Origin: a virus
Direction: 5' to 3' (one strand)
Virus record (IMG/VR): IMGVR_UViG_3300025151_000145
Coordinates: 1-34,255 of that record
Length of the DNA: 34,255 nucleotides
The stretch's first letter is position 1; every line of letters starts with the position of its first letter. The notes under the pieces were generated by a model that saw nothing but the letters and a program-made list of their open reading frames with translations, did not search any database and had not been told where the DNA came from. Of the stretch, positions 7,892-15,899 are shown in pieces. A program made the position numbers and the translations under genes.

Positions 7892-7897
7892 GGATTC
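7876..7897 (+). other. Perfect hairpin upstream of the capsid gene
   Basis: GAATCCTT (7876-7883) pairs perfectly with AAGGATTC (7890-7897) around a six-base loop. It covers the last codons and stop of the scaffold gene and ends 21 bases before the capsid ATG, just ahead of the AAGGAG ribosome binding site. There is no T-run, so it is more likely an mRNA-stabilising or processing hairpin than a terminator. Confidence 0.55.
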
Positions 7898-7918
7898 CAT
7901 TAATAAGGAGAATACTAA

Positions 7919-9244
7919 ATGGCTAATGCTTTTAGTAACAGTACTGGTGTAGCACCTCAGGGTGTAAGCATCAACGACTCCCGCCGAATTTATAATTTCG
8001 GTGAGAGGGTATCTGAACTTGCTCCACAGCAATCTCCGTTTTTTGTATATCTAAGTAAAGTTGCGAAGGAGTCTACCGATGACCCCGTTTTCAAATTTCT
8101 TGAACAACGTCATCAGTGGCAACGCAGAAACTTTGTTGTACAAACAGACGGAGCCGCAGTGGCAAAAGATGCAGATACATCTTACAAGATTACTTGTGAT
8201 TATGACAAGTATGGTAACAGTGTAGCATCTGCCGCACCTCAATTCTTAATTGTTGGACAAGTTCTTAGAATAGCTGGTAAAGCTGTTAAAGTAAAGTCCA
8301 TTGAGAATGTTGGTGATGGTATTGCCGCTACATATAACGGAGGTTCATCCGATGCGAACAAACTCACAAGAACTGACATTACTGTCACTGCTTTAGAAGC
8401 TATCGCTGAAACCGATATCGAAACTGGAGCAAAAGGGCAAGTAATTGGTAGTGCTTGGGGTGAGGGAACAAACGACCCTGATGGCTGGAAAGACGAGCTA
8501 TACTCTAGGGAAGGTTACTGTCAGATTTTTAAAACTGGCATTCAGCTTTTCTCTGGTACAGCTTTAGCTACTCGCTACAGAGGTCGTCCTGATGAATATC
8601 GCAGAGTATGGGCTGACAAGTTAATGGAGCACAAAATGGACATTGAGCACGCTATGCTCTTTGGTGTTGGTGCTTCTAATGCTGAAGCGGCTGGCTCTGC
8701 ACCTATCAGGTACACCCACGGTTTAGTTCCTTACACAGAAGCTAATGGAAAAGTAATGGCTATGTCTTACTCTTCTTCAACTTATGACACTTTTATCGAC
8801 CATATGGAGTCTTTTTTCGCTCCTGAAACTGGTAACAGTGGAGATAAGTTGGTACTTGCTTCTAGAAAGGTACTAGCTTGGCTACAGAAGTTAAGCGGCG
8901 ATGGTTTCTTAAAGAACACTGTTGGAACTTCTCAATACAACCTAGATGTTCAAAACATCAAAGGTCAGTTTGGGCACGAAGTTACAAAGGTTAATACAAT
9001 CTTTGGTAACCTCCACTTTGTTGCAGAACCACTTTTCAGAAACCAAGACGAAGATATTGCTTTGGCAGTTGACTTGGCTAATGTTAAGTATCGCCCATTG
9101 GTTGGTAATGGCGTATCAAGAGATACTCACATTATGACTAATGTTCAGAATAACAACGTAGATGGAAGGAAAGATATGATTCTAACCGAAGCCGGTTTAG
9201 AGATTAGCTTACCTGAAACTCACGGTATTCTGAAGTGGTCTTAA
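7919..9244 (+). CDS. Major capsid protein, HK97-fold, 441 aa
   Basis: Placed directly after the scaffold, with a strong ribosome binding site (AAGGAG). The sequence plan fits the SU10/DUF5309-like group of HK97-fold capsid proteins: an N-terminal segment of the type ELAPQQSPFFVYLSKV (about residues 33-48), a glutamine/arginine-rich strand (QRHQWQRRNF), a spine-helix region with EHKMDIEHAMLFG (about 239-251), and a C-terminal domain with FGHEVTKVNTIFGNLHFV and EAGLEISLPETHGIL at the end. A signal of high expression is the pair of hairpins that flank the gene (7876-7897 and 9264-9289). The assignment as capsid protein is firm from order and pattern; the subfamily is my recollection. Confidence 0.88.
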   Translation: MANAFSNSTGVAPQGVSINDSRRIYNFGERVSELAPQQSPFFVYLSKVAKESTDDPVFKFLEQRHQWQRRNFVVQTDGAAVAKDADTSYKITCDYDKYGNSVASAAPQFLIVGQVLRIAGKAVKVKSIENVGDGIAATYNGGSSDANKLTRTDITVTALEAIAETDIETGAKGQVIGSAWGEGTNDPDGWKDELYSREGYCQIFKTGIQLFSGTALATRYRGRPDEYRRVWADKLMEHKMDIEHAMLFGVGASNAEAAGSAPIRYTHGLVPYTEANGKVMAMSYSSSTYDTFIDHMESFFAPETGNSGDKLVLASRKVLAWLQKLSGDGFLKNTVGTSQYNLDVQNIKGQFGHEVTKVNTIFGNLHFVAEPLFRNQDEDIALAVDLANVKYRPLVGNGVSRDTHIMTNVQNNNVDGRKDMILTEAGLEISLPETHGILKWS

Positions 9245-9263
9245 TCTGATTGATTAAGTATAT

Positions 9264-9289
9264 TATGGGGGGTCTTCGGACCCCCTATA
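9264..9289 (+). terminator. UUCG-capped GC-rich hairpin after the capsid gene
   Basis: GGGGGTC (9268-9274) pairs with GACCCCC (9279-9285) around a TTCG tetraloop, and the stem continues by four pairs (T9264-A9289, A9265-T9288, T9266-A9287, G9267-T9286). It starts 20 bases after the capsid stop. No long T-run follows (TATATGAG), so it may be a partial terminator or a 3' stabiliser; it lies 13 bases before the next ATG. It is the strongest terminator-like stem in the late cluster. Confidence 0.75.
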
Positions 9290-9301
9290 TGAGAGAGATA
9301 T

Positions 9302-10246
9302 ATGAGCTTTAGTACTAAAATACAAAACTACACTAATAGTGTATCCAGTGAAAATGTTGCAGACGCCCTTTCGAGGGCTGTTGACTATGTGTTAGGAGTA
9401 GTCAATAACTTAAACCCTGATATGTTAAGACTTTTTGCTTGTGAGTTTAATTTAAACACATCAAATGGCGAGAAGATTAAATGGGAAGACATCTATAAAC
9501 TATCATACCTTATTGATGTAAAAAGTGGCGTAAGGTTTTGCAGACCTGTAACTGATAGAATGGCATCTGATTTAACAGATAGCTCAAGTATTTATTATGC
9601 ACTAGATGATGACCCTTGTTATTACTTAGATAGTCAAGGTTATTTAACTATAAAACCTCAACCTGCTAGTGGTAAAGGTTATTTATACGGAGTTGTAAAC
9701 GCATCAGGTAGAACTATAAATGATTCTAATGAAACAATAAGCGTTACTGATATTGCAAGTCACTCTAGTAACTTTAACAAAGAACATACTTTTGAAGTTG
9801 ATGAACATTTTCCTGCTATATTTAAAGAATTAGTAGTACTTCACGCCGCAGAAATGATTTTAACAGAAAGATTAGCAGATTTTAGAGCAAGTATACCAAA
9901 TGGTTTAGATACAGAATGGGCAGATGCACTTGCTAAAGCTAAAAAACTATTTGATGATGGAGCTAATATTGAAGGCGATAATGCTGGTGCTAGTATGAGT
10001 GTTCAATACTGGTTATCTGATGAAGATGAAGATATGTCTTCAGCTACAATACAAGCAATATCTTCTGAATTACAAAGAGCAAATTCATACGCTTTAAAAT
10101 TTAAAACAGATTTAGAAAAGATAGCTACTGATTATCAGTGGACTCAAGGACAAATACAGCTTCTTTCACAAAGAAAACAAGAATTTATACAGGCTAATAT
10201 TAAAATGGGTCCTCAGGGAAGTCCAGAACAGGAGTCTAAGATATAA
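9302..10246 (+). CDS. Putative head-to-tail adaptor/neck protein, 314 aa
   Basis: A 314-residue soluble protein with no recognisable catalytic motif. The first 50 residues are helical (ENVADALSRAVDYVLGVV), the middle is beta-rich with many tyrosines, and the segment around residues 170-200 (FKELVVLHAAEMILTERLADF) is a long helix of the kind found in adaptor and neck proteins of short-tailed phages. The C-terminus is a glutamine-rich helical tail. It follows the capsid gene and precedes a likely adaptor pair, so a role in the portal-tail junction is inferred. AGAGAGA just before the ATG acts as a ribosome binding site. The stop overlaps the next start in a TAATG junction. Confidence 0.8.
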   Translation: MSFSTKIQNYTNSVSSENVADALSRAVDYVLGVVNNLNPDMLRLFACEFNLNTSNGEKIKWEDIYKLSYLIDVKSGVRFCRPVTDRMASDLTDSSSIYYALDDDPCYYLDSQGYLTIKPQPASGKGYLYGVVNASGRTINDSNETISVTDIASHSSNFNKEHTFEVDEHFPAIFKELVVLHAAEMILTERLADFRASIPNGLDTEWADALAKAKKLFDDGANIEGDNAGASMSVQYWLSDEDEDMSSATIQAISSELQRANSYALKFKTDLEKIATDYQWTQGQIQLLSQRKQEFIQANIKMGPQGSPEQESKI

Positions 10247-10536
10247 TGAAATTAAAAGAAATGATAGAAAGAGTAAGACAACATCATCCTGATATGGGTG
10301 AAGTTGAAATAATAAGGAGTTTAAACGATGCCTTAAATGATTTTGGTTCAAGAACAGAGATAATAGAATCTGTTGACCAGTTTAATATAGCTAATCCATC
10401 TGGAGGTACAAGCTTTAAAGCTGGACAGAGAGTTTATCCATTAAAAAAGCATATTATTAAAATAAAAGCCGTAGATTACGATGGTAAGGCTATTAAGAAA
10501 TTATTGAATAGACCTGTAGAGAGAGACTTAATATAA
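10246..10536 (+). CDS. Putative head-tail connector protein, N-terminal half (96 aa)
   Basis: The 96-residue product has an N-terminal helical domain (LKEMIERVRQHHPD then EIIRSLNDALNDFGSRTEII) followed by a strand pattern (GQRVYPLKKHIIKIKAVDYDG, then NRPVERDLI). This looks like the first part of connector/tail-completion proteins in which the same pattern continues into a second half. That second half appears to be the next gene, in another reading frame. The stop and the next start form TAATG. GGAG 10 bases upstream of the ATG supports initiation. Exact role unknown; a stopper or adaptor at the portal is the best inference. Confidence 0.8.
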   Translation: MKLKEMIERVRQHHPDMGEVEIIRSLNDALNDFGSRTEIIESVDQFNIANPSGGTSFKAGQRVYPLKKHIIKIKAVDYDGKAIKKLLNRPVERDLI

Positions 10537-11009
10537 TGGAAAGAAGCAACATAAATCTAAGCCAAGCAGTATGGTGGGTTGAAAGGGATTCTCTTCTTAT
10601 AGCTTATTATGATGCTGGTGCTGGTAAGTTTACTAATCTTACAGATACATCTAAAGTCGTTTCCTTATTATATATACAACGTCCCGACAAGTTTTTAATA
10701 ACAGGTGAAACACCTGAAAGAGATGGGTTTGAAGCCCAAGATACCTATTTAGGTACAACATTATCTAATGCTGAAACTCCATTAATGGAGAGCACTAAGT
10801 ATAAATTACAAGAATGTGAAATACCAGAACAATTTCACGAAACTTTAATTAACAGAGTAATAGCTAATGGTTATGAAAGAAAAGTTGAAACAATACCATT
10901 AGCAAATTACTTTCATCAAAAATACGAGGTAGGAGTAAAGAAAGGTAGAGCATACGCATACAAAGGTAGGGATGGTTCTAAAATTAGTATAACGCCGAGT
11001 GATTATTAA
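10536..11009 (+). CDS. Putative head-tail connector protein, C-terminal half (157 aa)
   Basis: A 157-residue protein that starts with the sequence expected after the previous gene: a tryptophan/tyrosine-rich strand region (AVWWVERDSLLIAYYDAG), then VSLLYIQRPDKFL, an acidic middle, and a C-terminal helix (EQFHETLINRVIANGYERK) with a basic, tyrosine-rich end (KGRAYAYKGRDGSK). Together the two genes add to about 253 residues, a usual length for a one-piece connector. The start is the TAATG overlap; the GAGAGAG upstream is a moderate ribosome binding site. Function is inferred from context. Confidence 0.8.
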   Translation: MERSNINLSQAVWWVERDSLLIAYYDAGAGKFTNLTDTSKVVSLLYIQRPDKFLITGETPERDGFEAQDTYLGTTLSNAETPLMESTKYKLQECEIPEQFHETLINRVIANGYERKVETIPLANYFHQKYEVGVKKGRAYAYKGRDGSKISITPSDY

Positions 11010-11224
11010 TGTCAGTAACATTTAATTCAATCTCAAAAGCATTTGATACTATAGCAAATCCGTTTACTAATATTATATTAGGAGCGGTATTATTTGGAAC
11101 TAAAACAACAAGAGTGACAAAGGTAGCCGCTCCAATTTTAAGAAGAGTTAAAATGCCAGTTGTTACACCAACAGTAAGGGTTGCTCAACCAGTTGCTCCA
11201 ACCTATACAAGAGTAGGAAGATAA
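11009..11224 (+). CDS. Small virion-region protein with hydrophobic segment, 71 aa
   Basis: A 71-residue protein with a hydrophobic stretch near residues 17-31 (NPFTNIILGAVLFG) followed by a basic, valine/proline-rich tail (RRVKMPVVTPTVRVAQPV). The tail looks extended and could bind another virion component or the membrane. It is joined to both neighbours by TAATG overlaps, so it is very likely translated with them. I do not recognise the family. Confidence 0.7.
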   Translation: MSVTFNSISKAFDTIANPFTNIILGAVLFGTKTTRVTKVAAPILRRVKMPVVTPTVRVAQPVAPTYTRVGR

Positions 11225-11565
11225 TGGCAGGAAGTTTATCAAGTCCTAATTTAGTTAAGGACGTTTATACAAAATTAGTATGGTATAATACATCAGATGG
11301 AAAATTCTATAGAGATAATGGAACTCAAGATGTAGAAGTACTACCTGATTTAGTTCAGGGAAATATTTTGAAACATCAGACTGGCAGTACAGTTAGTTCT
11401 GGTGATTTGTTTCAAATACTTAATAACAGCACGGAGGTGTTTTCAGTTGACCACCAAGGGGCTGTACATTTAAAACCAAGAACATCGAACCCAACAGACA
11501 ACGCTGAAGGTACTTTATATTATAACAGTTCTGAAGGCAGTCTAATTGTGTCCGTAGAAGAATAG
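11224..11565 (+). CDS. Small fibre-like or appendage protein, 113 aa
   Basis: The product has the look of a short trimeric appendage domain. It has KLVWYNTSDGKFYRDNG near the start, then a repeat-like strand pattern in the second half (EVFSVDHQGAVHLKPR, then EGTLYYNSSEGSLIVS). The phrase GTLYYNSSEG resembles the segment found at fibre N- or C-terminal modules where a label-like strand pair is repeated. It precedes the first fibre gene by 11 bases. AGGAAG before the TAATG start is a fair ribosome binding site. Function inferred: virion decoration or fibre attachment. Confidence 0.75.
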   Translation: MAGSLSSPNLVKDVYTKLVWYNTSDGKFYRDNGTQDVEVLPDLVQGNILKHQTGSTVSSGDLFQILNNSTEVFSVDHQGAVHLKPRTSNPTDNAEGTLYYNSSEGSLIVSVEE

Positions 11566-11576
11566 GAGAATAGACT

Positions 11577-13166
11577 ATGGCTAAAGTCTGGAGAAAGCTC
11601 CAACGTGCAGATGCACCTTATACAGGTAATGTAACTGGTACTGTTGGGGGAAAGAACGCAACTGATGTTGCATTAACACCGATAACCTTTAAACAAGATG
11701 GTGTACCCACCTCAAAGAATATAGGTGATATTTGGTACGATACTGATGATAATAACATTATGTATTTTGCTGAATCTGTAGGAGCTGACCAAATAACGGC
11801 TGGCGAATGGGTGCAGGTTAAACAGGAAAAAGGTGCTATATCATATGATAAAAATGATGTAGGGTTAGGTAATGTTACTAACCACGAGCAGATTCAAGCG
11901 GATGGAAGTAACGCACCAACAATATTAAAGAATGACCAAATAACTGTTAATAGTGATGGTTCATTAAACAATGCAGGTACTGGTAAACCTTCACCTGCTG
12001 GTATAGGAGCTGTCGATACTGATTTAAGTAACGCACCTAATACTATTAAGAACGCTCAGATTACAGTTAATGCTGATGGTTCTTTAAATAACGCTGGTTC
12101 AGGTTCTCCTACACCATCAGGTATTGGAGCTGTTGACACAGACTTGTCAAATGCCCCAGACGCAATTAAAAATGAGAACACCACTAAAGCAGATGTTGGA
12201 TTATCAAATGTTGTTGACACAAGGCAAACTCAAACTTTTAGGCAAGATGGAATACCTACATCTGCCGCAGTAGGTGATATGTGGATTGACACCAACGATG
12301 ATAATAAGCAATACAGAGCGGCTTCAGTAGGAGCGAATGAAATAACTTCTGGAGAGTGGGAAGCTATTACACCTGCTAAAGGAGCTGTTGGTCTATCAAA
12401 TGTTGCAAACGAAAGTCCAACTACATTGAAAACTACAATGTCACTTAACAATGTAGAAAATAAAAGTCAAGCTGACATATTAGGTGGAGAATTAACTGGT
12501 ACTATTAAAACAGATGTAACAATAGGTGGAACAACAGTTAACACAATTAAATCAAATGCTTCAGATGGAGCAACTGCTAAAGGTGTAACTGATGCCGCTT
12601 TCACTGGCAATGTTTTGAATGAAGCTAATGCCGCCGCAGGGTTAAAAAACTCAGGAATAAGCATTACAGCTTCTGGTGGTACAGTAACTCTAAACGGGGC
12701 ATCAACTACTAATAAAACCTTTAATAAAAGTTCTGTAGGTTTAGGTAATGTTGATGACCAAAGTGCCGCTACAATTCAAGCAGGTACAACTGCCGATAAC
12801 GTAGGTTTGGGGAAAGTTGTAAACCAAAAAGTAGCAGTGGTAAGTGGTAAGATTGAGTTAGATGATACTGCTCAAACTATTGACGCTGATAAAGTTGGTG
12901 GTAAAACAAGAGCAGAGACTGAAGCCGCCGCAGTATCAACAGCAGAAACAAACATTATCGGTGGAGCACCGGGTACATTAAGTACACTTGATGCAATAGC
13001 CGCCGCTCTTAACGATGATGCAAGTTTCAATAGCACAATAACTACTGAAATCGCAACAAAAGACAAAGCACCGGTAGCAATTACAAATATTTCTTCAACT
13101 CCATCAGGGGATGTTGGTGACAGAGGATTGTACCAAGGTGAGATGTATATAATAAGAGATGAGTAA
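11577..13166 (+). CDS. Tail fibre protein 1 with tandem modules, 529 aa
   Basis: The first 19 residues ([20 protein letters not shown]) are nearly identical to the start of the fibre at 14082, so this is probably the shared virion-attachment segment. Modules seen: a GDIWYDTDDNN-type block at about 38-80, repeated at about 221-263 (GDMWIDTNDDN); two adjacent 40-residue repeats at 111-150 and 151-190 (ITVNSDGSLNNAG then GIGAVDTDLSNAP); and several VGLGNV/VGLSNV units, common in trimeric phage fibres. The C-terminus is Ala/Asp-rich and ends DRGLYQGEMYIIRDE. No enzymatic or chaperone domain was seen. It would act outside the virion in host recognition. GGAGA precedes the ATG. Confidence 0.88.
   Translation: MAKVWRKLQRADAPYTGNVTGTVGGKNATDVALTPITFKQDGVPTSKNIGDIWYDTDDNNIMYFAESVGADQITAGEWVQVKQEKGAISYDKNDVGLGNVTNHEQIQADGSNAPTILKNDQITVNSDGSLNNAGTGKPSPAGIGAVDTDLSNAPNTIKNAQITVNADGSLNNAGSGSPTPSGIGAVDTDLSNAPDAIKNENTTKADVGLSNVVDTRQTQTFRQDGIPTSAAVGDMWIDTNDDNKQYRAASVGANEITSGEWEAITPAKGAVGLSNVANESPTTLKTTMSLNNVENKSQADILGGELTGTIKTDVTIGGTTVNTIKSNASDGATAKGVTDAAFTGNVLNEANAAAGLKNSGISITASGGTVTLNGASTTNKTFNKSSVGLGNVDDQSAATIQAGTTADNVGLGKVVNQKVAVVSGKIELDDTAQTIDADKVGGKTRAETEAAAVSTAETNIIGGAPGTLSTLDAIAAALNDDASFNSTITTEIATKDKAPVAITNISSTPSGDVGDRGLYQGEMYIIRDE
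11907..12146 (+). repeat. Two tandem 120-bp (40-residue) repeats in fibre 1
   Basis: Residues 111-150 and 151-190 of fibre 1 align without gaps: both run SNAPxxxKN, QITVNxDGSLNNAG, PxPxGIGAVDTDL. A third, broken copy starts at residue 191 (SNAPDAIKN). The DNA copies have diverged at many silent sites, so this is an older duplication rather than a recent one. Confidence 0.85.
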
Positions 13167-13666
13167 TGGCTAAGGAAATAAAAAACTTCAAACTAAGTGA
13201 ATTAACTTGTACTGTCCCTGAAAAGGGGCAGTATGAGAATCTTCCATATGATTATACTGACTTAAAGCAATCTTTAATAGATAAAGGTTATAAACCAGAA
13301 GACTTTGATTATATTGCTGTACAAGCAGATGGTAAAGTTTTATATGGTGGTCGTAGAGTATGGTTAATGCAAAAAGATATGTCTATGGACCAATCAACAG
13401 AAGTTGCTTGTGAAATATGGACTAGGGCTGAATTTGACGCAAGTTTAGTTGGAAGAATTTTATCAAAGAGTGCTGATTTTCACCCTACAAAAGATAGTAA
13501 AGGTAAAGTAGTACCTCCTAAATTAACTAGGGTTCCTAATTCACCTTTAGAAGGTGGATATAAAAACTTAGTAAAGTTTCATAAAAAGAAACCGAATATA
13601 GACGGATATGATTATTCAACTAAAAATTCTGTCACTGGTGAGGTGATAGATGCAGGAAAATCATAA
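13166..13666 (+). CDS. Putative ParB/sulfiredoxin-like domain protein, 166 aa
   Basis: The first half has the order seen in ParB-N-like domains: a helix-turn opening (KLSELTCTVPEKGQYE), a helix (YTDLKQSLIDKGY), a strand (YIAVQADGKVLYGGRRVWLMQK, residues about 49-70) in which YGGRRVWLMQ resembles the GxRR/GHHR-type nucleotide-binding box. The second half is basic and lysine-rich with no clear domain. ParB-N domains bind CTP or ATP and DNA, or act as nucleases or phosphotransferases. Its place between two fibre genes is unusual for this. The call is a pattern match and could be wrong. TAATG overlaps at both ends link it to its neighbours. Confidence 0.72.
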   Translation: MAKEIKNFKLSELTCTVPEKGQYENLPYDYTDLKQSLIDKGYKPEDFDYIAVQADGKVLYGGRRVWLMQKDMSMDQSTEVACEIWTRAEFDASLVGRILSKSADFHPTKDSKGKVVPPKLTRVPNSPLEGGYKNLVKFHKKKPNIDGYDYSTKNSVTGEVIDAGKS

Positions 13667-13914
13667 TGTCTTTTTGGGATAAAGCAAAACTAAAACTTGA
13701 CGCTAAGCCAAAAGAAGAGGTAGTTGATTTACAACAAAAACTATCTAAGTTAGAACTTTCGGATATTAATTACATATCTGATTTAATGAAAGAACGTACC
13801 TACAGGGGTAGGGAACTAGAACAAGCTACAACGACTTATTTAAAAATTAAGTTTATTAAAGCTACTTTAGAACAAGGAGAAAGTAATGAGCAAGAAAAAG
13901 CTAAAGATAGTTAA
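13666..13914 (+). CDS. Hypothetical helical protein, 82 aa
   Basis: An 82-residue, charged, probably all-helical protein (MSFWDKAKLKLD, then LQQKLSKLELSDINYISDLM and RELEQATTTYLKIKF). No signal peptide or membrane segment. AGGAAA precedes a TAATG start. It overlaps the next gene by 29 bases. It might be a fibre assembly helper because it lies between two fibre genes, but nothing in its sequence shows this. Confidence 0.7.
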   Translation: MSFWDKAKLKLDAKPKEEVVDLQQKLSKLELSDINYISDLMKERTYRGRELEQATTTYLKIKFIKATLEQGESNEQEKAKDS

Positions 13915-14089
13915 ATGTACTACACAAGAATTAGAAGCAGTGTGTACTTTAATATCTGGAGTAGAGGTCAAAATTAGCGAAGGCAAATGGATATTTGAAA
14001 TGCACGAAAAGTTTAAAAAAGCATTTGATGAGGCGGCAGAAGCTGACCCTGAATATGGCTTAGTAGAAGAGGCAGAACAAGTTGGCTAA
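13886..14089 (+). CDS. Hypothetical small protein, 67 aa
   Basis: A 67-residue protein with a basic start (MSKKKLKIVK), a strand-turn-strand pair (EVKISEGKWIFEMHEKF) and an acidic C-terminal tail. The ATG has AAGGAG seven bases upstream, a strong ribosome binding site inside the previous gene. Its stop overlaps the TTG start of fibre 2. The size and plan resemble small fibre-assembly chaperones, but this is only a positional guess. Confidence 0.7.
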   Translation: MSKKKLKIVKCTTQELEAVCTLISGVEVKISEGKWIFEMHEKFKKAFDEAAEADPEYGLVEEAEQVG

Positions 14090-15899
14090 AGTATGGCGAA
14101 AACTACAAAGAGCTGATGCTGATTATGCTGGTAATGTTACCGGTAAAATTAATAATACAGCAGTAGCCGATGTTTATAGTGCTGATAATAAGCCTAGTAA
14201 ATCTGATGTTGGACTTAGTAATGTTGATAATGTTCAGCAATACTCAGCAAGTAATAAGCCAACTAAAAGTGATGTAGGATTATCTAATGTAGCTAACGTA
14301 TTACAATACTCTTCTAGTAATAAACCTACTAAATCAGATGTAGGTCTTGGAAATGTAGTAAACGAAAGCCCTGCTGATTTAAAAGCTACAATGGAGTTAG
14401 ATAATGTTACTAATGAGTCTAAGGCTACTATGTTTGCTAGTCCTACATTTACAGGTACTGCAACTGGTTTAAGTAAGGCTAGCGTAGGACTGGGCAATGT
14501 AGACAACTCCTTATTTTCATCAGACGGTAAATTTAAAGGTGCTATTACTAAGTCAGATGGAACATCAGTCTTTGACCCTTCAGATGGTAACTTTACAGGT
14601 AAAATTGCTGGTGGAACAGCTTCCGATATTAAGTCCAAGGCAGAGGATGCTAAAGACGCTATTGATGGTAATAAGTCAATTACTATGGTAGGTGGTTCAC
14701 TAAGTATTGGTACACAAAGTAATGGTGTATATCCATTTAGTGTAGATAGTACTGGTAACCTTAAAATACAGGACGATGAATTTCAAGCACTAGCAGATGG
14801 TACTGTTAATTGTAAAGGTAGCTTTACTATTAATCAAGACTCTAGTAGTAACTCAAGAATTGAATTAGCAGGTTCAGGTAGTGGTACTGCTGAAGTAGCA
14901 GTAAATGGTGCTAATCCTACATTTGACCTTGGTGGAGCTACACCACTTGGTACAGCTACATTGCACTTAAGAAGAAAATTAACAAGTAATCAATCTAGAA
15001 TACAATTTAGAACAGGTAGTTCTGGTACAGAGTTTTGTATAGGTAACTCCAATAATTCTGGATTACAAACACAATATGCTATACATCACGGACCATTATG
15101 GAGTGCTGGTACAGCAGATGAAAGAGCTTTATCTTTTGATGCTGATGGTAAAATGGGTATGTATGCTAATAGTAAAACAGTAGATGGTTTTACATTTGGA
15201 AGTGATGGTACTAATAAACACGTATATATTAAAGATGGAAGTTTAGGTATAAACACTACTCCTAGTACTACTTATAAACTAAAAGTAGACAATGGTAGAT
15301 GTTATTTTAATAGAGGTAATTCAGGTGGAGAGATTGCTGAATTTAGAGGATTAAACGCAACTAAAATGAGCGTTACTACTTCAGGCATTGATGTTTATGG
15401 CAATATTGATGGAAGTGGAGATTTAGATGTAGGTGGAGATACGACTTTTGGTGGAGATGTTGATGCTTCTGGTCAACAAGTTTTAGCTGGTTGGCATACT
15501 AAAAATAAAATATGGGTTACTCCCGGTATGTTTACAATCAACGATGATAATGCTTATGGTAACTTAGGTATGGAAGGAAATGGTGGACAAGCTAAGGTTA
15601 TGTATTCATCTCTTGAAGCTTATGCACAGGTTCCAATACCTAGTGGATATAAGGTAACAAAATTTAGAATTAACGGAACTGCTAGTGTAACAATAACTTG
15701 TTCTTTTTCTGAAATAGATAGAGGAACTGTTACTAGTTGTCAGCCACCTCAACAATGTTTAACAAATACAGAATACTCAACCTACCAAACACCACCTACA
15801 GCAGATGATACCGATGGTAGGTATATTGTTTTAGGATGGCACCCTACTACAACTAGCCAATATCTGTTTGGAGCTTATTTAACAATAGAGAAGGCATAA
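14082..15899 (+). CDS. Tail fibre protein 2, paralogue of fibre 1, 605 aa
   Basis: The TTG start at 14082 is chosen because it gives [20 protein letters not shown], matching fibre 1 over the first 20 residues. Residues 35-130 hold five or more [15 protein letters not shown] units, then fibre-type beta repeats with [15 protein letters not shown] near residue 450. From about 470 the sequence changes to a globular C-terminal domain with two cysteines close together ([10 protein letters not shown]) and an aromatic end ([20 protein letters not shown]), a likely receptor-binding head. No intramolecular chaperone motif was recognised. It is followed by the collagen-like gene with a TAATG overlap. 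Confidence 0.88.
   Translation: MAKVWRKLQRADADYAGNVTGKINNTAVADVYSADNKPSKSDVGLSNVDNVQQYSASNKPTKSDVGLSNVANVLQYSSSNKPTKSDVGLGNVVNESPADLKATMELDNVTNESKATMFASPTFTGTATGLSKASVGLGNVDNSLFSSDGKFKGAITKSDGTSVFDPSDGNFTGKIAGGTASDIKSKAEDAKDAIDGNKSITMVGGSLSIGTQSNGVYPFSVDSTGNLKIQDDEFQALADGTVNCKGSFTINQDSSSNSRIELAGSGSGTAEVAVNGANPTFDLGGATPLGTATLHLRRKLTSNQSRIQFRTGSSGTEFCIGNSNNSGLQTQYAIHHGPLWSAGTADERALSFDADGKMGMYANSKTVDGFTFGSDGTNKHVYIKDGSLGINTTPSTTYKLKVDNGRCYFNRGNSGGEIAEFRGLNATKMSVTTSGIDVYGNIDGSGDLDVGGDTTFGGDVDASGQQVLAGWHTKNKIWVTPGMFTINDDNAYGNLGMEGNGGQAKVMYSSLEAYAQVPIPSGYKVTKFRINGTASVTITCSFSEIDRGTVTSCQPPQQCLTNTEYSTYQTPPTADDTDGRYIVLGWHPTTTSQYLFGAYLTIEKA

Noticed and set aside
14201-14370. CRISPR-like repetition in fibre 2
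   Set aside because: The repeats code for in-frame SDVGLSNV units and vary at silent sites, with no constant repeat and unique spacer pattern.
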